A stretch of 64,000 nucleotides of DNA from Collinsella aerofaciens (GCF_015555045.1 NZ_JADNJQ010000003.1:51717-115716); one strand, 5' to 3'; shown: positions 1-10,406, numbered from the stretch's first letter. Notes: generated by a model not told the origin, from the letters alone. Program-made: numbers and translations.

Positions 1-432
1 AGTGCGCAGGTACTCCGGCACGCTGACGGCCGAGCGCCAGTTAGAAGGCGTGGCGCACATGTCGCGAACGATCATGCCGCGCATAGCCAGAGCGCTCGCA
101 GGGCGCACGGCGTCGCCGGGGAAGGCCGACTGGACGTCGGTCTCGTCGATACCGTAGTTGCCGATCTGCGGATAGGTCATGGTTACGATTTGGCCGGCAT
201 AACTCGGGTCGGTCATGACCTCAAAGTAGCCCTCGAGCGAGGTGTTGAAGCAGACTTCGCCGGTCGCGGTGCCCTCGGCGCCGCATGCACGTCCATAAAA
301 AATGGTCCCATCCTCAAGATACAGGATGCAGGGACCGCAGGTGCCCTTGCTGGTTTTGGCCAGCATGCGCTGGCAAAGCTCGCTGGGCGCGAAGGTGCGG
401 GCGGCAGCGCCCGCGGTATGGTTGTTCGCCAT
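1..432 (-). CDS. carA: Carbamoyl-phosphate synthase small subunit, N-terminal part (runs off window)
   Basis: The first 144 residues are visible; the rest, including the glutaminase domain, lies beyond base 1. CarA supplies ammonia from glutamine to CarB for carbamoyl phosphate, the precursor of pyrimidines and arginine. The visible stretch has the typical CarA N-terminal domain, with LEDGTIFYGRACG, then TGEVCFNTSLEGYFEVMTDPSY, abbreviated here as TGEVCFNT and YFEVMTDPSYAGQIV, and YPQIGNYG further on. The ATG at 432 is preceded by a strong GGAAGGAG ribosome-binding site. A preceding extension of about 20 residues rich in Ala is slightly longer than usual. It is a stand-alone transcription start, separated from the upstream gene by a terminator. 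Confidence 0.93.
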   Translation of the reverse strand, partial: MANNHTAGAAARTFAPSELCQRMLAKTSKGTCGPCILYLEDGTIFYGRACGAEGTATGEVCFNTSLEGYFEVMTDPSYAGQIVTMTYPQIGNYGIDETDVQSAFPGDAVRPASALAMRGMIVRDMCATPSNWRSAVSVPEYLRT

Positions 433-443
433 AATTCTCCTTC

Positions 444-461
444 CCGGTCTCACAGGACCGG
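444..461 (-). promoter_or_regulatory. Small hairpin just upstream of the carA ribosome-binding site
   Basis: CCGGTC and GACCGG form a six-base-pair stem with a six-base loop directly before the GGAAGGAG sequence of carA. Pyrimidine genes are often controlled at this position by PyrR, but I do not see a clear PyrR-loop consensus, so a regulatory role is only a possibility. Confidence 0.25.
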
Positions 462-589
462 CTTAAAGGTGTGTAGTTAGGCCTCGCGGTATTGTAACCG
501 CAAGCATGCCTCATGGCGTTAATTTCATCGAAATGTTTACGAAATGATAATTATGACTTTCTATGCATAATGATTTTTCTGGGACGGGG

Positions 590-633
590 ATTAAAAAATC
601 ATCCCGCGAGGCTTGTAGCTCACGCGGGATGAT
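590..633 (-). terminator. Rho-independent terminator after the 321-aa membrane protein
   Basis: A perfect 11-base-pair stem (598-608 with 623-633, ATCATCCCGCG paired with CGCGGGATGAT) is followed on the minus strand by a run of T. It ends the transcript of the gene at 640-1605 before carA. Confidence 0.85.
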
Positions 634-639
634 GACGTC

Positions 640-1605
640 TTACTTTCTCTTGTCCTGCTCCAGCAAATCGGACGGTGAGCGATCGGGCTTGCCACCGCGG
701 AAAATCTCGCGGCCATGCAGACGATGCTCCAGGTCACGTTCGGCCTTTTCCTCGTCAATCTTGGTCTGGCTAACCACCGGGTCCTCAATCAACGACGACA
801 CCGAGTTCACCTGCTTCTGAATGCGTTCGGCGATGGTGTCATCCATACTCACGATGCGCATCTTCCAGTCGATACTCGTGGCGTTGGATGAGCTCTTGGT
901 CCACACGAACGTCAAAATGGCGCTCTGGTGGCCCCGCGCGGGGAACATGCCAAAGAAGGAATCGTGCTGAATGTTGCTATCCTCGTCGATATAGGCGTGA
1001 ACGTTATACACCACGCGGTCGATCTTATCGTTGAGCAGCGCGTTGGTCGCAAGCGCCGCGGCCTGGATCTGCCCGTTGGACAGCAGCTCGAGCTCGTTGG
1101 CAGACGATGTGTCCAGCACCGTCACCTCAACCGTGCCCGTGCGCTCATCTGCCTCGTCGACGGTAAAATCGAGCGGGAACTGCGTAAAGCCATTGCCCCA
1201 TTCAAGTCCACCCTTGAGCGCGGTCGAAACGGTATCCACCGAAACACTTTCGGAAAGGTTCGCGGTATTCAGACGTCGCATCACGCCGTAGCCAATCTGC
1301 ACGCCCACAATCAGCACCAAAATGCCGATAACCACGGCCATGGCGGTCTTCGTAATGGTATGGCTCACCTGCGAGCCCGAAGGGTCGTCCTCGGACAGCG
1401 GGTCGATATGTTTTGCCTGGCTCGCGCGATCCTCGCTGCGCAGCCGCGCCAGCGTCGCCTTGTCGCCGCGCTTGACGGCGGCCTCTTTCTCGCGCATGCG
1501 CTCGGTGCGCTTTTTGGCGAGCGTAGGATCCAAGACGCCGGATGCATCGATTTCGGAGAATAACTCCGTCACTTCTTCCGGAGTCAAAGGGTTCTTATCA
1601 GCCAT
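640..1605 (-). CDS. Hypothetical single-pass membrane protein
   Basis: This 321-residue protein is not recognised. Residues 1-80 are charged and predicted cytoplasmic, with a Lys/Arg/Glu-rich helix around 25-60. One strongly hydrophobic segment (about 86-108, TAMAVVIGILVLIVGVQIGY) would span the membrane. The remaining 210 residues would then lie outside the cell and look like a mixed alpha/beta domain (motifs EVTVLDTSS and SAILTFVWTKSSS); the last 50 residues are charged. It has no signal peptide and no lipobox. It lies 19 bp downstream of an ABC exporter gene and is probably cotranscribed with it, so an accessory role for that transporter is possible but unproven. A terminator follows directly. 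Confidence 0.75.
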   Translation of the reverse strand: MADKNPLTPEEVTELFSEIDASGVLDPTLAKKRTERMREKEAAVKRGDKATLARLRSEDRASQAKHIDPLSEDDPSGSQVSHTITKTAMAVVIGILVLIVGVQIGYGVMRRLNTANLSESVSVDTVSTALKGGLEWGNGFTQFPLDFTVDEADERTGTVEVTVLDTSSANELELLSNGQIQAAALATNALLNDKIDRVVYNVHAYIDEDSNIQHDSFFGMFPARGHQSAILTFVWTKSSSNATSIDWKMRIVSMDDTIAERIQKQVNSVSSLIEDPVVSQTKIDEEKAERDLEHRLHGREIFRGGKPDRSPSDLLEQDKRK

Positions 1606-1624
1606 GATCTTCCTGTCATATCAA

Positions 1625-3397
1625 TCAGTCGAGCTCGTGCGCACGCGCACCTTCGAACTGCATTCGATAGTAACGGGCATAGGTGCCGCCACGGGCGAGA
1701 AGCTCCTCGTGCGTGCCACGTTCCACAACGCGACCATGCTCAACGGTCGCAATCTCGTCAGCATGCTTAATAGTCGAGAGACGGTGGGCGATGATGATCG
1801 TGGTACGGCCGCGTGCCAGCTCTTCGAGCGACTCCTGCACCGCTTCCTCGCTCTCGTTATCCAGGGCACTCGTCGCCTCATCCAAAATAAGGATCTTGGG
1901 ATTCTTGAGAAAAACGCGCGCGATGGCGACGCGCTGCTTTTGACCACCCGAAAGACGGCTGCCGCGCTCGCCCACCACGGTGTCGTAGCCTTGCGGAAGC
2001 GATTCGATAAAGGTATCAATATTGGCGCGGCGGGCCGCTTCGGCGATCTCTTCTGCCGTGGCGCCCGGCTTGCCGTAGGCGATGTTCTCGCCGATCGTTC
2101 CATCAAACAGGTACACATCTTGCTGCACCAGGCCGATGGCACGGCGCAGACTATGCTGCGTCACGTCGCGCACATCCTGGCCGTCGATGCTAATGGAGCC
2201 GGCGGCAACGTCGTAAAAGCGCGGCAACAGCGAACAAGTCGTCGATTTGCCGCCGCCCGAGGGGCCAACCAAAGCGATGGTCTGACCGGGCTTGATGGAC
2301 AGGTCCATGTGGTCGATAACAGGGCGTCCGTCGGCGCCGCGCTCGGCCAATTCAACATCCTCGTAGCTAAAGCACACGTCGCGGTACTCCACAGCACCAG
2401 CCGTCACCTGCAGATCCGCAGCACCCGGCTTATCCTGAATATCGGGGACAGTCGAGAGCACCTCATCCATGCGCTTAAAGCCGGCGATGGCTTTCTGATA
2501 CGTCTCAGCCGAATTGACGAGCGTCTCGAGCGGCGTGCAGAACAGCGAAATGTAGAGTGCGAAGGTTGCCATATCGACCGCCTGCAGCTGACCCTGGGCA
2601 ACGAGCCAACCGCCCAGCAGCACCACGATCACATAAAGCACTCCCGAGAGCAGGCCATACGTCGCGGTATAGACGCCCATGGCGTGATACATGTTCTCCT
2701 TGGACGAAAGGTAGCGATTGTTCGAGGCGCGAAACTTAGAGCGCTCGGTCTGCTCATTGGCAAAGCTCTTGACCACACGCATGCCCGCCAGCGAATCCTG
2801 CAGCTGCGCGTTGATGCCGCTAATCTTTTTGCGGTTATCGCTAAAGACCTCGCGCATGCGCATATTCTGCCAAAACATAATGACCGCGAACACCACCGTC
2901 ACCACAGCCATGGCGAGTGCGAGCACCGGCGCGATGGTAAACAGAATCACAAACGAGCCGATGATCTCGATACCGCAGATAATGATCCATTCGGGCACGT
3001 GGTGCGCCGCCTCGCAGATATCGAACAGGTCATTGACCACGCGGCTCATCATGTCGCCCGAGCTGTTGCGATCAAAGTACGCAAAGCTAAACCGTTCGTA
3101 CTGATCGAACAGGTCCTCGCGCATTTTGGACTCCATGCGCGCGCCCATCACATGACCCCAATAGCTCACAAAATAGCGGCAGGCGCAGCGGATGACATAC
3201 ATCAGCACCAGTCCCACCGCGATCATACCGAGCGCCTGCATAATAGCAGCCTGACCCTGAGTAAAGAGCCCGCCGGTCAGATTGCGCAAGATAATGGGGA
3301 ACGCCAGGTCAATGGCGGCAAGCACCAGAGCACAAAGAGTATCAGCAACAAAAAGCCCTATCTGGGGCTTGTAATACGAAAGAAACCTCTTAAACAT
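1625..3397 (-). CDS. ABC exporter, fused TM and ATPase domains (MsbA/lipid or multidrug type)
   Basis: This 590-residue half-transporter would work as a homodimer in the membrane and export lipids, drugs or peptides; the substrate cannot be read from the sequence. The N-terminal 310 residues form a type IV exporter membrane domain with six hydrophobic segments and the loop DRNSSGDMMSRVVNDL. The ATPase half contains Walker A GPSGGGKSTT, the signature LSGGQKQR, Walker B ILILDEATSALD and the H-loop IIAHRLST. I chose the ATG at 3397 (MFKRFLSYYKPQ), which has AAGGTG eight bases upstream. An upstream in-frame ATG at 3496 also has a GAAGGGA sequence, but the 33 extra residues lie inside a long inverted repeat and look untranslated. 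Confidence 0.9.
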   Translation of the reverse strand: MFKRFLSYYKPQIGLFVADTLCALVLAAIDLAFPIILRNLTGGLFTQGQAAIMQALGMIAVGLVLMYVIRCACRYFVSYWGHVMGARMESKMREDLFDQYERFSFAYFDRNSSGDMMSRVVNDLFDICEAAHHVPEWIIICGIEIIGSFVILFTIAPVLALAMAVVTVVFAVIMFWQNMRMREVFSDNRKKISGINAQLQDSLAGMRVVKSFANEQTERSKFRASNNRYLSSKENMYHAMGVYTATYGLLSGVLYVIVVLLGGWLVAQGQLQAVDMATFALYISLFCTPLETLVNSAETYQKAIAGFKRMDEVLSTVPDIQDKPGAADLQVTAGAVEYRDVCFSYEDVELAERGADGRPVIDHMDLSIKPGQTIALVGPSGGGKSTTCSLLPRFYDVAAGSISIDGQDVRDVTQHSLRRAIGLVQQDVYLFDGTIGENIAYGKPGATAEEIAEAARRANIDTFIESLPQGYDTVVGERGSRLSGGQKQRVAIARVFLKNPKILILDEATSALDNESEEAVQESLEELARGRTTIIIAHRLSTIKHADEIATVEHGRVVERGTHEELLARGGTYARYYRMQFEGARAHELD

Positions 3398-3444
3398 AGT
3401 CACCTTACGCGGTTTTACCAAACCGCGTTTCGTCTCGACGCTGC

Positions 3445-3542
3445 AAGTGCTCCATTTGGACAATCTGGCCTTCAATCGTCGGTCGCGTATATCCATACGC
3501 TTCCCTTCTCTTTTAGGCCACCTTGTCTCAAATGGAGCACTT
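3445..3542. repeat. Long imperfect inverted repeat in the leader of the ABC exporter gene
   Basis: Left arm 3445-3470 and right arm 3516-3542 pair over about 26 bases. The outer 13 (AAGTGCTCCATTT with AAATGGAGCACTT) are perfect, and the inner part pairs with a few mismatches (GACAATCTGGCC with GGCCACCTTGTC). The 45-base loop holds the alternative ATG at 3496. A second hairpin, ACGCGGTTT with AAACCGCGT, follows at about 3408-3429. It could be a small non-autonomous repeat or a structured leader. Confidence 0.6.
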
Positions 3543-3581
3543 TCGCTGACTTACACAAACCTGCGGGATCATCCCCGCTCG

Positions 3582-4277
3582 TTAAAGTTCCGCTCCACCC
3601 AAACGATGAGCAATGCTGTCGCAAGCCAAGGCACCCACAACGGTCTTGGCGTCTTCGATCTTGCCGTCGAGTACGGCGTCGATCAGCTCATGCAGTGACA
3701 CCAGGTCGACGTTGACAAACTCGTCATCGTCGGGGTCGGGCGCATCAAACTCGAGCTTGGTAGCCAAGTAGATGTGGATGATCTCATCGCAAAAACCGCA
3801 GGACGTGACAATCGACGTCAAAAAGCGAATGCGACCAGCCCTAAAGCCCGTCTCCTCATGCAGCTCGCGCTTGGCGCAATCGAGCGGGTCCTCGCCCGGA
3901 TCGAGCTTGCCGGCGGGAATCTCGACCGTCACGCGGTCGATGGCGGTGCGGTACTGACGCACCAGCACGATCTTGCCGCTCTCGGTCAGTGCCACAACGG
4001 CCGCCGCACCCGGATGGCGAACGATATCGCGGGCGCTGCGGCGACCGTTGGGCAGCTCAACCTCAAGACGGTGGACGTCGAGGATCTTGCCCTTCCAGGC
4101 GCACTCCTCCGAAAGAATCTTCTCGTGCAGCTCGGCATCGTGCGGGTCGTCGTCGCCCAGCACCAGCGCCGGCTCGTCAGCGACCTCGCCGCCAGGCTCG
4201 CCCTCGGCGTGCCCATACATGCGGCTGTCCTCTTCGACGATCTGCGCGTCCACGAGCTCTTCGTTCTTCTCGTCCAT
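3582..4277 (-). CDS. NUDIX hydrolase, ADP-ribose pyrophosphatase-like
   Basis: This 231-residue protein has a complete NUDIX box, GKLDPGEDPLDCAKRELHEE followed by TGF, matching Gx5Ex7REUxEExGU. The preceding IVLVRQYRTAI and VTVEIPAG segments are typical of ADP-ribose pyrophosphatases, which split ADP-ribose to AMP and ribose 5-phosphate. The N-terminal 60 residues are acidic and probably unstructured, making it longer than most family members. I start at the ATG at 4277, which has GAGAGGA nine bases upstream; the ATG at 4286 touches that same site and is unlikely. It begins 21 bp after purD and is probably cotranscribed with purA-purD, fitting nucleotide salvage. Substrate is inferred from the family. 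Confidence 0.85.
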   Translation of the reverse strand: MDEKNEELVDAQIVEEDSRMYGHAEGEPGGEVADEPALVLGDDDPHDAELHEKILSEECAWKGKILDVHRLEVELPNGRRSARDIVRHPGAAAVVALTESGKIVLVRQYRTAIDRVTVEIPAGKLDPGEDPLDCAKRELHEETGFRAGRIRFLTSIVTSCGFCDEIIHIYLATKLEFDAPDPDDDEFVNVDLVSLHELIDAVLDGKIEDAKTVVGALACDSIAHRLGGAEL

Positions 4278-4298
4278 CCGTCTCATTCCTCTCGGATT

Positions 4299-5603
4299 TT
4301 AGGCATCCCAGGCGTCGCGGCCGCGCAGCGCACGCAGGCCAATGTCGTGGCGCAGGGTCTTGCCCTCAAAGTTGATCTTCTCGCAGGCCTCGTAGGCAAG
4401 GTCGCGAGCGTTCTCGAACGTATCGCCCAGCGCGGTCACGGCGAGCACACGACCGCCGTTGGTCACGAGCTCGCCGTCCACCACGGCAGTACCGGCGTGA
4501 TACACCGTCACGCTCTCCATAGCCTCGGCATCCTCGATGCCAGTGATGACCTTGCCCTTCTCGTAGCTGCCGGGATAGCCCGCGCTCGTCAGGACAACGG
4601 CCACGGCCCACTCGTCGCGCCAGTCGAGCTCAATCTGATCGAGCTCGCAGTTGGCGCAAGCCAGCATGACCTCGACCAGGTCGTTCTTAAGGCGCGGCAG
4701 CACGACCTGCGTCTCAGGATCGCCAAAGCGGGCATTGAACTCCAGCACCTTGGGGCCGGCAGGCGTGAGCATAAAGCCGCCGTACAGGCAGCCGCGGTAG
4801 TCGATACCCTCGACAGCGAGCTCGGCCACGGTCTGCTCCATGACCTTCACCATCGTGGCGTGCTCCTCGTCAGTCACGATGGGCACCGGGCTGTAGACGC
4901 CCATGCCACCGGTGTTGGGGCCCTTGTCGCCCTCGAGCGCGCGCTTGTGGTCCTGCGAGGTGGCCATGGGACGCACGGTCTTGCCGTCGGTAAAGGCCAG
5001 CAGCGAGCACTCGGGGCCGGTCAGCATCTCCTCGATGACCACCGTGTTGCCGGCATCGCCAAAGGTGCCGCCAAAACACTCACGCACAGCCTCCTCGGCC
5101 TGCGAAAGCTCGGTTGCCACGATAACGCCCTTGCCCGCGGCAAGGCCGTCGGCCTTGACGACCAGCGGAGCGCCCTGCTCGCGCACATAGGCAAGAGCCG
5201 AAGCCTCGTCGGTAAATGAGCCATAGGCTGCCGTCGGGATACCGGCGCGCTCCATGAGCTGCTTGGAGAACAGCTTAGAGCCCTCCATCTGGGCGCCCTC
5301 GGCACCCGGGCCAAAGCACGGGATGCCCGCCGCGCGGACGGCGTCTGCAACGCCCGCCACGAGCGGAGCCTCGGGGCCAATCACCACGAGTCCGCATCCA
5401 TGGCTCTGGGCAAACGCCGCCACGGCCGCAGGATCGCAATCGTCGAGAACCACATTCTCGCCGCAGCTCGCGGTGCCGCCGTTACCCGGCGCGATGTAGA
5501 GCTTGCCGGCGCGCGGTGATGCTGCGAGCTTGGCTGCCAGAGCATGCTCGCGGCCGCCGCTGCCCAACAACAGGATGTCGATGGTTTGAGTGTCCGCCTT
5601 CAA
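4299..5603 (-). CDS. purD: Phosphoribosylamine-glycine ligase (GAR synthetase)
   Basis: PurD joins glycine to phosphoribosylamine with ATP in the second step of purine synthesis. The 434-residue length fits the bacterial family. Recognisable parts are [17 protein letters not shown] at the N terminus, [15 protein letters not shown], the ATP-grasp segment [18 protein letters not shown] around residue 140, [23 protein letters not shown], and [17 protein letters not shown] near 290. Translation starts at a TTG at 5603, supported by GAGGAGG five bases upstream; no closer ATG fits the family start. The gene lies between purA and a NUDIX gene. Confidence 0.97.
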   Translation of the reverse strand: MKADTQTIDILLLGSGGREHALAAKLAASPRAGKLYIAPGNGGTASCGENVVLDDCDPAAVAAFAQSHGCGLVVIGPEAPLVAGVADAVRAAGIPCFGPGAEGAQMEGSKLFSKQLMERAGIPTAAYGSFTDEASALAYVREQGAPLVVKADGLAAGKGVIVATELSQAEEAVRECFGGTFGDAGNTVVIEEMLTGPECSLLAFTDGKTVRPMATSQDHKRALEGDKGPNTGGMGVYSPVPIVTDEEHATMVKVMEQTVAELAVEGIDYRGCLYGGFMLTPAGPKVLEFNARFGDPETQVVLPRLKNDLVEVMLACANCELDQIELDWRDEWAVAVVLTSAGYPGSYEKGKVITGIEDAEAMESVTVYHAGTAVVDGELVTNGGRVLAVTALGDTFENARDLAYEACEKINFEGKTLRHDIGLRALRGRDAWDA

Positions 5604-5655
5604 GGGTGCCTCCTCTATGGATTACCGGCCCGCTCCGCGCGGGCCCATTACAAGC

Positions 5656-5699
5656 AAATATACCCCTCGGCCGCCCATCTGGGCTGCAAAGGGGTATAT
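5656..5699 (-). terminator. Hairpin between purA and purD
   Basis: ATATACCCCT (5658-5667) pairs with AGGGGTATAT (5690-5699), and an inner GCCC/GGGC pair sits in the loop. On the minus strand it is followed by TTGCTTGT, a weak T-run, so it may be a partial terminator or an attenuator that tunes purD relative to purA. Confidence 0.55.
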
Positions 5700-5721
5700 C
5701 GCAATAACCAAATAGTCCCGA

Positions 5722-7017
<1,296 letters not shown>

Positions 7018-7101
7018 TTACATTCATGGACTGTCTACGCGCCACGCCGGCACGCAGAAGCACAAAACATTCCCAGTATACCCGTGCAACGGGCGCCTGT
7101 C

Positions 7102-8493
7102 CTACTCCTCGGCATGTGCCCCATCAAGCTCATAGAACTTGGTGGATGCCGGCAGGAACATCAGATCGACGTCGCCGATCGGGCCCGAACGGTTCTTGGC
7201 CACGACGATACGCGTAACGCCCTCGTCGGGTCGATCGTCGCGCGAGGCCTCGGCCTCGTCGGCGGAGCGGTCCAAGAACATAACGATATCGGCGTCCTGC
7301 TCGATGGAGCCCGATTCACGAAGGTCGGAAAGCTGCGGGCGCTTGCCGGTACGGGATTCGACCTGACGCGAGAGCTGCGACAGCGCGATGAGCGGGATCT
7401 TGAGCTCCTTGGCCATGATCTTCAGACCACGCGACATCTCCGAAACCTCGACGGTACGGCTCTCGGAGCGGCGTCCCGGCGGAGGACTCACCAGCTGCAG
7501 GTAGTCCAGGATGATGATTGCCTTCTCCTTGTTATGGAGCATGCGGCGGCTCTTGGCGCGAATCTCGGTCACTGTGGTGCCGGGCGTATCGTCAATCAGA
7601 ATATCGAGCTTGGACAAGGTCTGCGTGGCCTCGTTGATATTGGCCCACTGCTCGGGGCTAATGCGGCCCATGCGGAAGTCACTGATCGAGATCATGGCGT
7701 AGGCGCAAATCAGACGCTGGGCAATTTCTTTGCCCGACATCTCCAGCGAGAAGAAGCCGACGGTATAACCGGCAGCGGCAGCGTTGAGCGCCAGATTCAG
7801 GGCGAACGACGTCTTACCCACAGCAGGGCGGGCGCCGATAATGATGAGCTGGCCCTCGCGGAAGCCCATGAGCATGCGGTCGAGTGACGGGAAGCCCGTG
7901 GGCACGCCCGCAGCCTGACCACCGGCCTGACACACTTCCTCGGCCTCGTTATAGGCCTCAACCATAAACTCGGTCAGCGTCTTGTAGCTCGACTTGACCT
8001 CGCGTGCCGTGACCTTGAGCAGCTTGCTCTCGGCTAGCTCCACGACCTCTTTGGTGTCGGTGGGGGCGTTATATGCCAGCGCGTTGATCTCGTTGGTGGC
8101 GCCGATCAGCTCGCGCAGCATCGAATCGCGACGAACGATGGCGGCATGGTGCTGCCAGTTCACGAGCGACAGAGTCTGACCCATCAGCTCCAAAATGTAG
8201 GCCTCGCCGCCCACGGCATCGAGCTTGTTGATGCTTCGCAGGTAATCGATCAGCGAGATGGAGTCGATGGGAATGCGGCTGTTGTACATATCGACCATCG
8301 CGGTGTAGATGGTCTTATGAATGGGCCGGTAGAAATCATCGGGCTGCAGCTCGACCTGGGCCTCTTCGACCACCTCGGGCGATAGCAGCATAGCGGCCAG
8401 TACATTGGCCTCTGCATCTTGGTTTTGGGGAAGACCCAACTTTGAGCCGCGGTCCTCGACCGTCAGCCCCGTCTCCCTATCGTCATATGCCAT
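7102..8493 (-). CDS. dnaB: Replicative DNA helicase
   Basis: DnaB is the hexameric 5'-3' helicase at the replication fork. The 463-residue protein has the helical N-terminal domain (PQNQDAEANVLAAMLLSPE, then YNSRIPIDSISLIDYLR), a linker, and a RecA-like ATPase with Walker A GARPAVGKTSFALN and the segment GFFSLEMSGKEIAQRL. Walker B is IIILDYLQLV, followed by LSQLSRQVESR and the finger DLRESGSIEQDADIVMFLDR. I start at ATG 8493 (MAYDDRE), which has GAGGA five bases upstream; two in-frame ATGs lie just before it. It follows the rpsF-ssb-rpsR-rplI operon, separated by a terminator. Its likely loader partner is DciA at 28.4 kb. Confidence 0.97.
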   Translation of the reverse strand: MAYDDRETGLTVEDRGSKLGLPQNQDAEANVLAAMLLSPEVVEEAQVELQPDDFYRPIHKTIYTAMVDMYNSRIPIDSISLIDYLRSINKLDAVGGEAYILELMGQTLSLVNWQHHAAIVRRDSMLRELIGATNEINALAYNAPTDTKEVVELAESKLLKVTAREVKSSYKTLTEFMVEAYNEAEEVCQAGGQAAGVPTGFPSLDRMLMGFREGQLIIIGARPAVGKTSFALNLALNAAAAGYTVGFFSLEMSGKEIAQRLICAYAMISISDFRMGRISPEQWANINEATQTLSKLDILIDDTPGTTVTEIRAKSRRMLHNKEKAIIILDYLQLVSPPPGRRSESRTVEVSEMSRGLKIMAKELKIPLIALSQLSRQVESRTGKRPQLSDLRESGSIEQDADIVMFLDRSADEAEASRDDRPDEGVTRIVVAKNRSGPIGDVDLMFLPASTKFYELDGAHAEE

Positions 8494-8644
8494 GAGCATC
8501 CTCATTCATATCGCTTGCGAGCATCCATAGTATCAGCCACGGTCCCAAAACGCGCCGCGCGCCGCCAATCATCACCGAACCAAACGGATGAACGGTCCTG
8601 TATATAGGACTTCGACGCAACGTTCACCATGACACTCACTCAGC

Positions 8645-8685
8645 GCAAAAAACAAAAGGGCGCCCTGGTTTCCCAGAGCGCCCTT
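8645..8685 (-). terminator. Terminator of the rpsF-ssb-rpsR-rplI operon
   Basis: AAGGGCGC (8656-8663) pairs with GCGCCCTT (8678-8685), extended by CTGG/CCAG. On the minus strand the stem is followed by TTTTGTTTTTT. Confidence 0.9.
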
Positions 8686-8717
8686 CTTAGAACAAGATTG
8701 TTGCGTTGCAGCAAATG

Positions 8718-9257
8718 CTACTCGGCAGCAGCCTCAGTCTCGACCTCGGCGGTCTCGGCCTCGGCGACCTCAGCGGCCTCCTCGACCTCAGCCTCGGCAG
8801 CGAGCTCCTCGGCGGTAACGCCGACGAGAACGACAACCTCGGCCTTGATCTCGCGGTACAGCGAGATGGCAACGGTGTGGGCACCGGCAACCTTGATGGG
8901 CTTACCGAGCTCGACGCGCTTGCGGTCGATGTCCATACCGAGCTGAGCCTTGATGGCGTCAGCGACCATAGCGGCGGTAACGGAGCCAAAGAGGATGCCC
9001 TCGTCGCCGACCTTGACGTCAACGGTGACCGTCTTGCCCTCGAAGGCAGCCTTGGTCTCGTTGGCGGTAGCCAGACGGACGGCCTCGCGCTTGGCGATGT
9101 TGTTGCGACGCTCGTCAAGCTGCTTGAGGTTGCCCTTGGTGGCGGCAACAGCGAGCTTCTTGGGGAACAGGAAGTTCTCAGCGTAACCCTGAGCGACCTC
9201 TACGACGTCACCCTCGCCGCCCTTGCCCTTGATCTCATCGAGAAGAATAACCTTCAT
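8718..9257 (-). CDS. rplI: 50S ribosomal protein L9
   Basis: L9 binds 23S rRNA and stretches between ribosomes. The N-terminal domain is clear (MKVILLDEIKGKGGEGDVVE, then VAQGYAENFLFPKKLAV), followed by the connecting helix and the C-terminal domain. At 179 residues it is about 30 longer than usual because of a Glu/Ala-rich acidic tail after residue 150. That tail is a lineage feature of uncertain role. It is the last gene of the rpsF-ssb-rpsR-rplI operon and begins 15 bp after rpsR. Confidence 0.97.
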   Translation of the reverse strand: MKVILLDEIKGKGGEGDVVEVAQGYAENFLFPKKLAVAATKGNLKQLDERRNNIAKREAVRLATANETKAAFEGKTVTVDVKVGDEGILFGSVTAAMVADAIKAQLGMDIDRKRVELGKPIKVAGAHTVAISLYREIKAEVVVLVGVTAEELAAEAEVEEAAEVAEAETAEVETEAAAE

Positions 9258-9272
9258 GATGCGTCTCCCTTC

Positions 9273-9539
9273 TTAGCCGCGGTCGCGGTTGCCACGAGAG
9301 GAAACCACGGGGACGGTGTACGGCAGGAGAGCCATCTCGCGGGCGCGCTTGATGGCGTTGGCGATGTCATGCTGATGCTGCGTGCAAGCGCCAGTGACGC
9401 GACGGGGCTTGATCTTGCCACGGTCGGTCATGTACTTACGGAGAAGCTGAGTGTCCTTATAGTCGATGAACTCAGTGTTCTCCTTGCAGAACTGGCAGTA
9501 CTTACGACGCGGCTGACGTGCAGAAAAATCATTAGCCAT
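9273..9539 (-). CDS. rpsR: 30S ribosomal protein S18
   Basis: S18 pairs with S6 on the small-subunit platform. The 88-residue protein contains [20 protein letters not shown] and the conserved [16 protein letters not shown] and [12 protein letters not shown]. The two cysteines in CQFC suggest the zinc-binding form, although the second CxxC pair of that form is not evident. ATG at 9539 has AAAGG eight bases upstream; an in-frame extension further upstream has no support. It lies between ssb and rplI. Confidence 0.97.
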   Translation of the reverse strand: MANDFSARQPRRKYCQFCKENTEFIDYKDTQLLRKYMTDRGKIKPRRVTGACTQHQHDIANAIKRAREMALLPYTVPVVSSRGNRDRG

Positions 9540-9611
9540 GTCAAAATACCTTTCATTTGGCAACTTCGGCGAACCGAAGCCGCCTCTCACTCAAAAATAG
9601 GTGAACAACCC

Positions 9612-10064
9612 TTAGAACGGGATGTCCTCATCGTAGACGTCGACCGCGGGCGGCGTAGCCACCGGCGCGGCAGGACGTGCTGCGGGCGCGGGAGCTGCGG
9701 GGGCGTAACCGCCCTGATCGTAGCCACCCTGGCCACCACGGGAGCTCATAAACTCGATCTCATCGACGATGACCTCAAGCTTGCTCCGGCGCTGGCCGTC
9801 GCGCTCCCAAGAGCTGTAGCGCAGCTTGCCCTCGATCGCGACCTTGTTTCCCTTTGCCAGGAAACGGCTCACGGCCTCGGCGCGGGTGCCGAACATGGTG
9901 CAGTCGACAAAGTTGGGATAGTCCTCCCACTCGCCAGTCTGCGCGTTGCGGCGACGATCGTTCACGGCAACGCCAAAGGACAGAACCTGGGTTCCGCCGG
10001 CGGTGGCGCGCAGCTCGGGATCGCGGGTGAGGTTACCGGTGATGTTCACTCGATTGATGCTCAT
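9612..10064 (-). CDS. ssb: Single-stranded DNA-binding protein
   Basis: SSB coats single-stranded DNA and recruits replication and repair proteins through its tail. The OB-fold occupies residues 1-110 (MSINRVNITGNLTRDPELRA, RFLAKGNKVAIEGKLRYSSW). A Gly/Ala/Pro-rich linker leads to the canonical acidic tip DEDIPF. At 150 residues it is of normal length. Its position between rpsF and rpsR is the standard bacterial arrangement. Confidence 0.98.
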   Translation of the reverse strand: MSINRVNITGNLTRDPELRATAGGTQVLSFGVAVNDRRRNAQTGEWEDYPNFVDCTMFGTRAEAVSRFLAKGNKVAIEGKLRYSSWERDGQRRSKLEVIVDEIEFMSSRGGQGGYDQGGYAPAAPAPAARPAAPVATPPAVDVYDEDIPF

Positions 10065-10112
10065 AACTCACTACTTCCTCTTGGGGCACAAGCCCAGTCC
10101 AAAACGACAGTC

Positions 10113-10406
10113 TTACTCCTGGTCGTCGCGACGGACGATCATGTGGCGGACCACAGCGTCGGTGATGCGCAGGACGCGATCAAGCTCGGCGATCTGGGTA
10201 GGATCTGCGTGGAAGTTGATGAGGGTGTAGTCACCATCGGTGAGGTCGTTGATCTCGTAGGCGAGCTTGCGCTTGCCCCACTCGTCAACGGAGTCGACCT
10301 TGCCAGCGCCCTCAGCGATCGTGGTATCGATACGCTTCATAACAGCGAGACGAGTCTCGGGGTCGAGCGACGGGTCAACAAAGAACAGCAGTTCATAAGC
10401 CTTCAT
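10113..10406 (-). CDS. rpsF: 30S ribosomal protein S6
   Basis: S6 binds 16S rRNA together with S18. The 97-residue protein has the family fold signatures MKAYELLFFVDPSLD, VDEWGKRKLAYEINDLTDG and FHADPTQIAELDRVLRITD. ATG at 10406 has GAGGAGGTG at ideal spacing. It leads the operon and is preceded by a good promoter at 10478-10506. Confidence 0.98.
   Translation of the reverse strand: MKAYELLFFVDPSLDPETRLAVMKRIDTTIAEGAGKVDSVDEWGKRKLAYEINDLTDGDYTLINFHADPTQIAELDRVLRITDAVVRHMIVRRDDQE

Noticed and set aside
1322..3715. Plus-strand open frame of 797 codons
   Set aside because: Antisense to the ABC exporter, with no ribosome-binding site and His/Arg-rich, shadow-like composition.
3774..5219. Long plus-strand open frame of 481 codons
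   Set aside because: It lies antisense to the NUDIX gene and purD, which have clear family motifs; the frame is a by-product of high GC.
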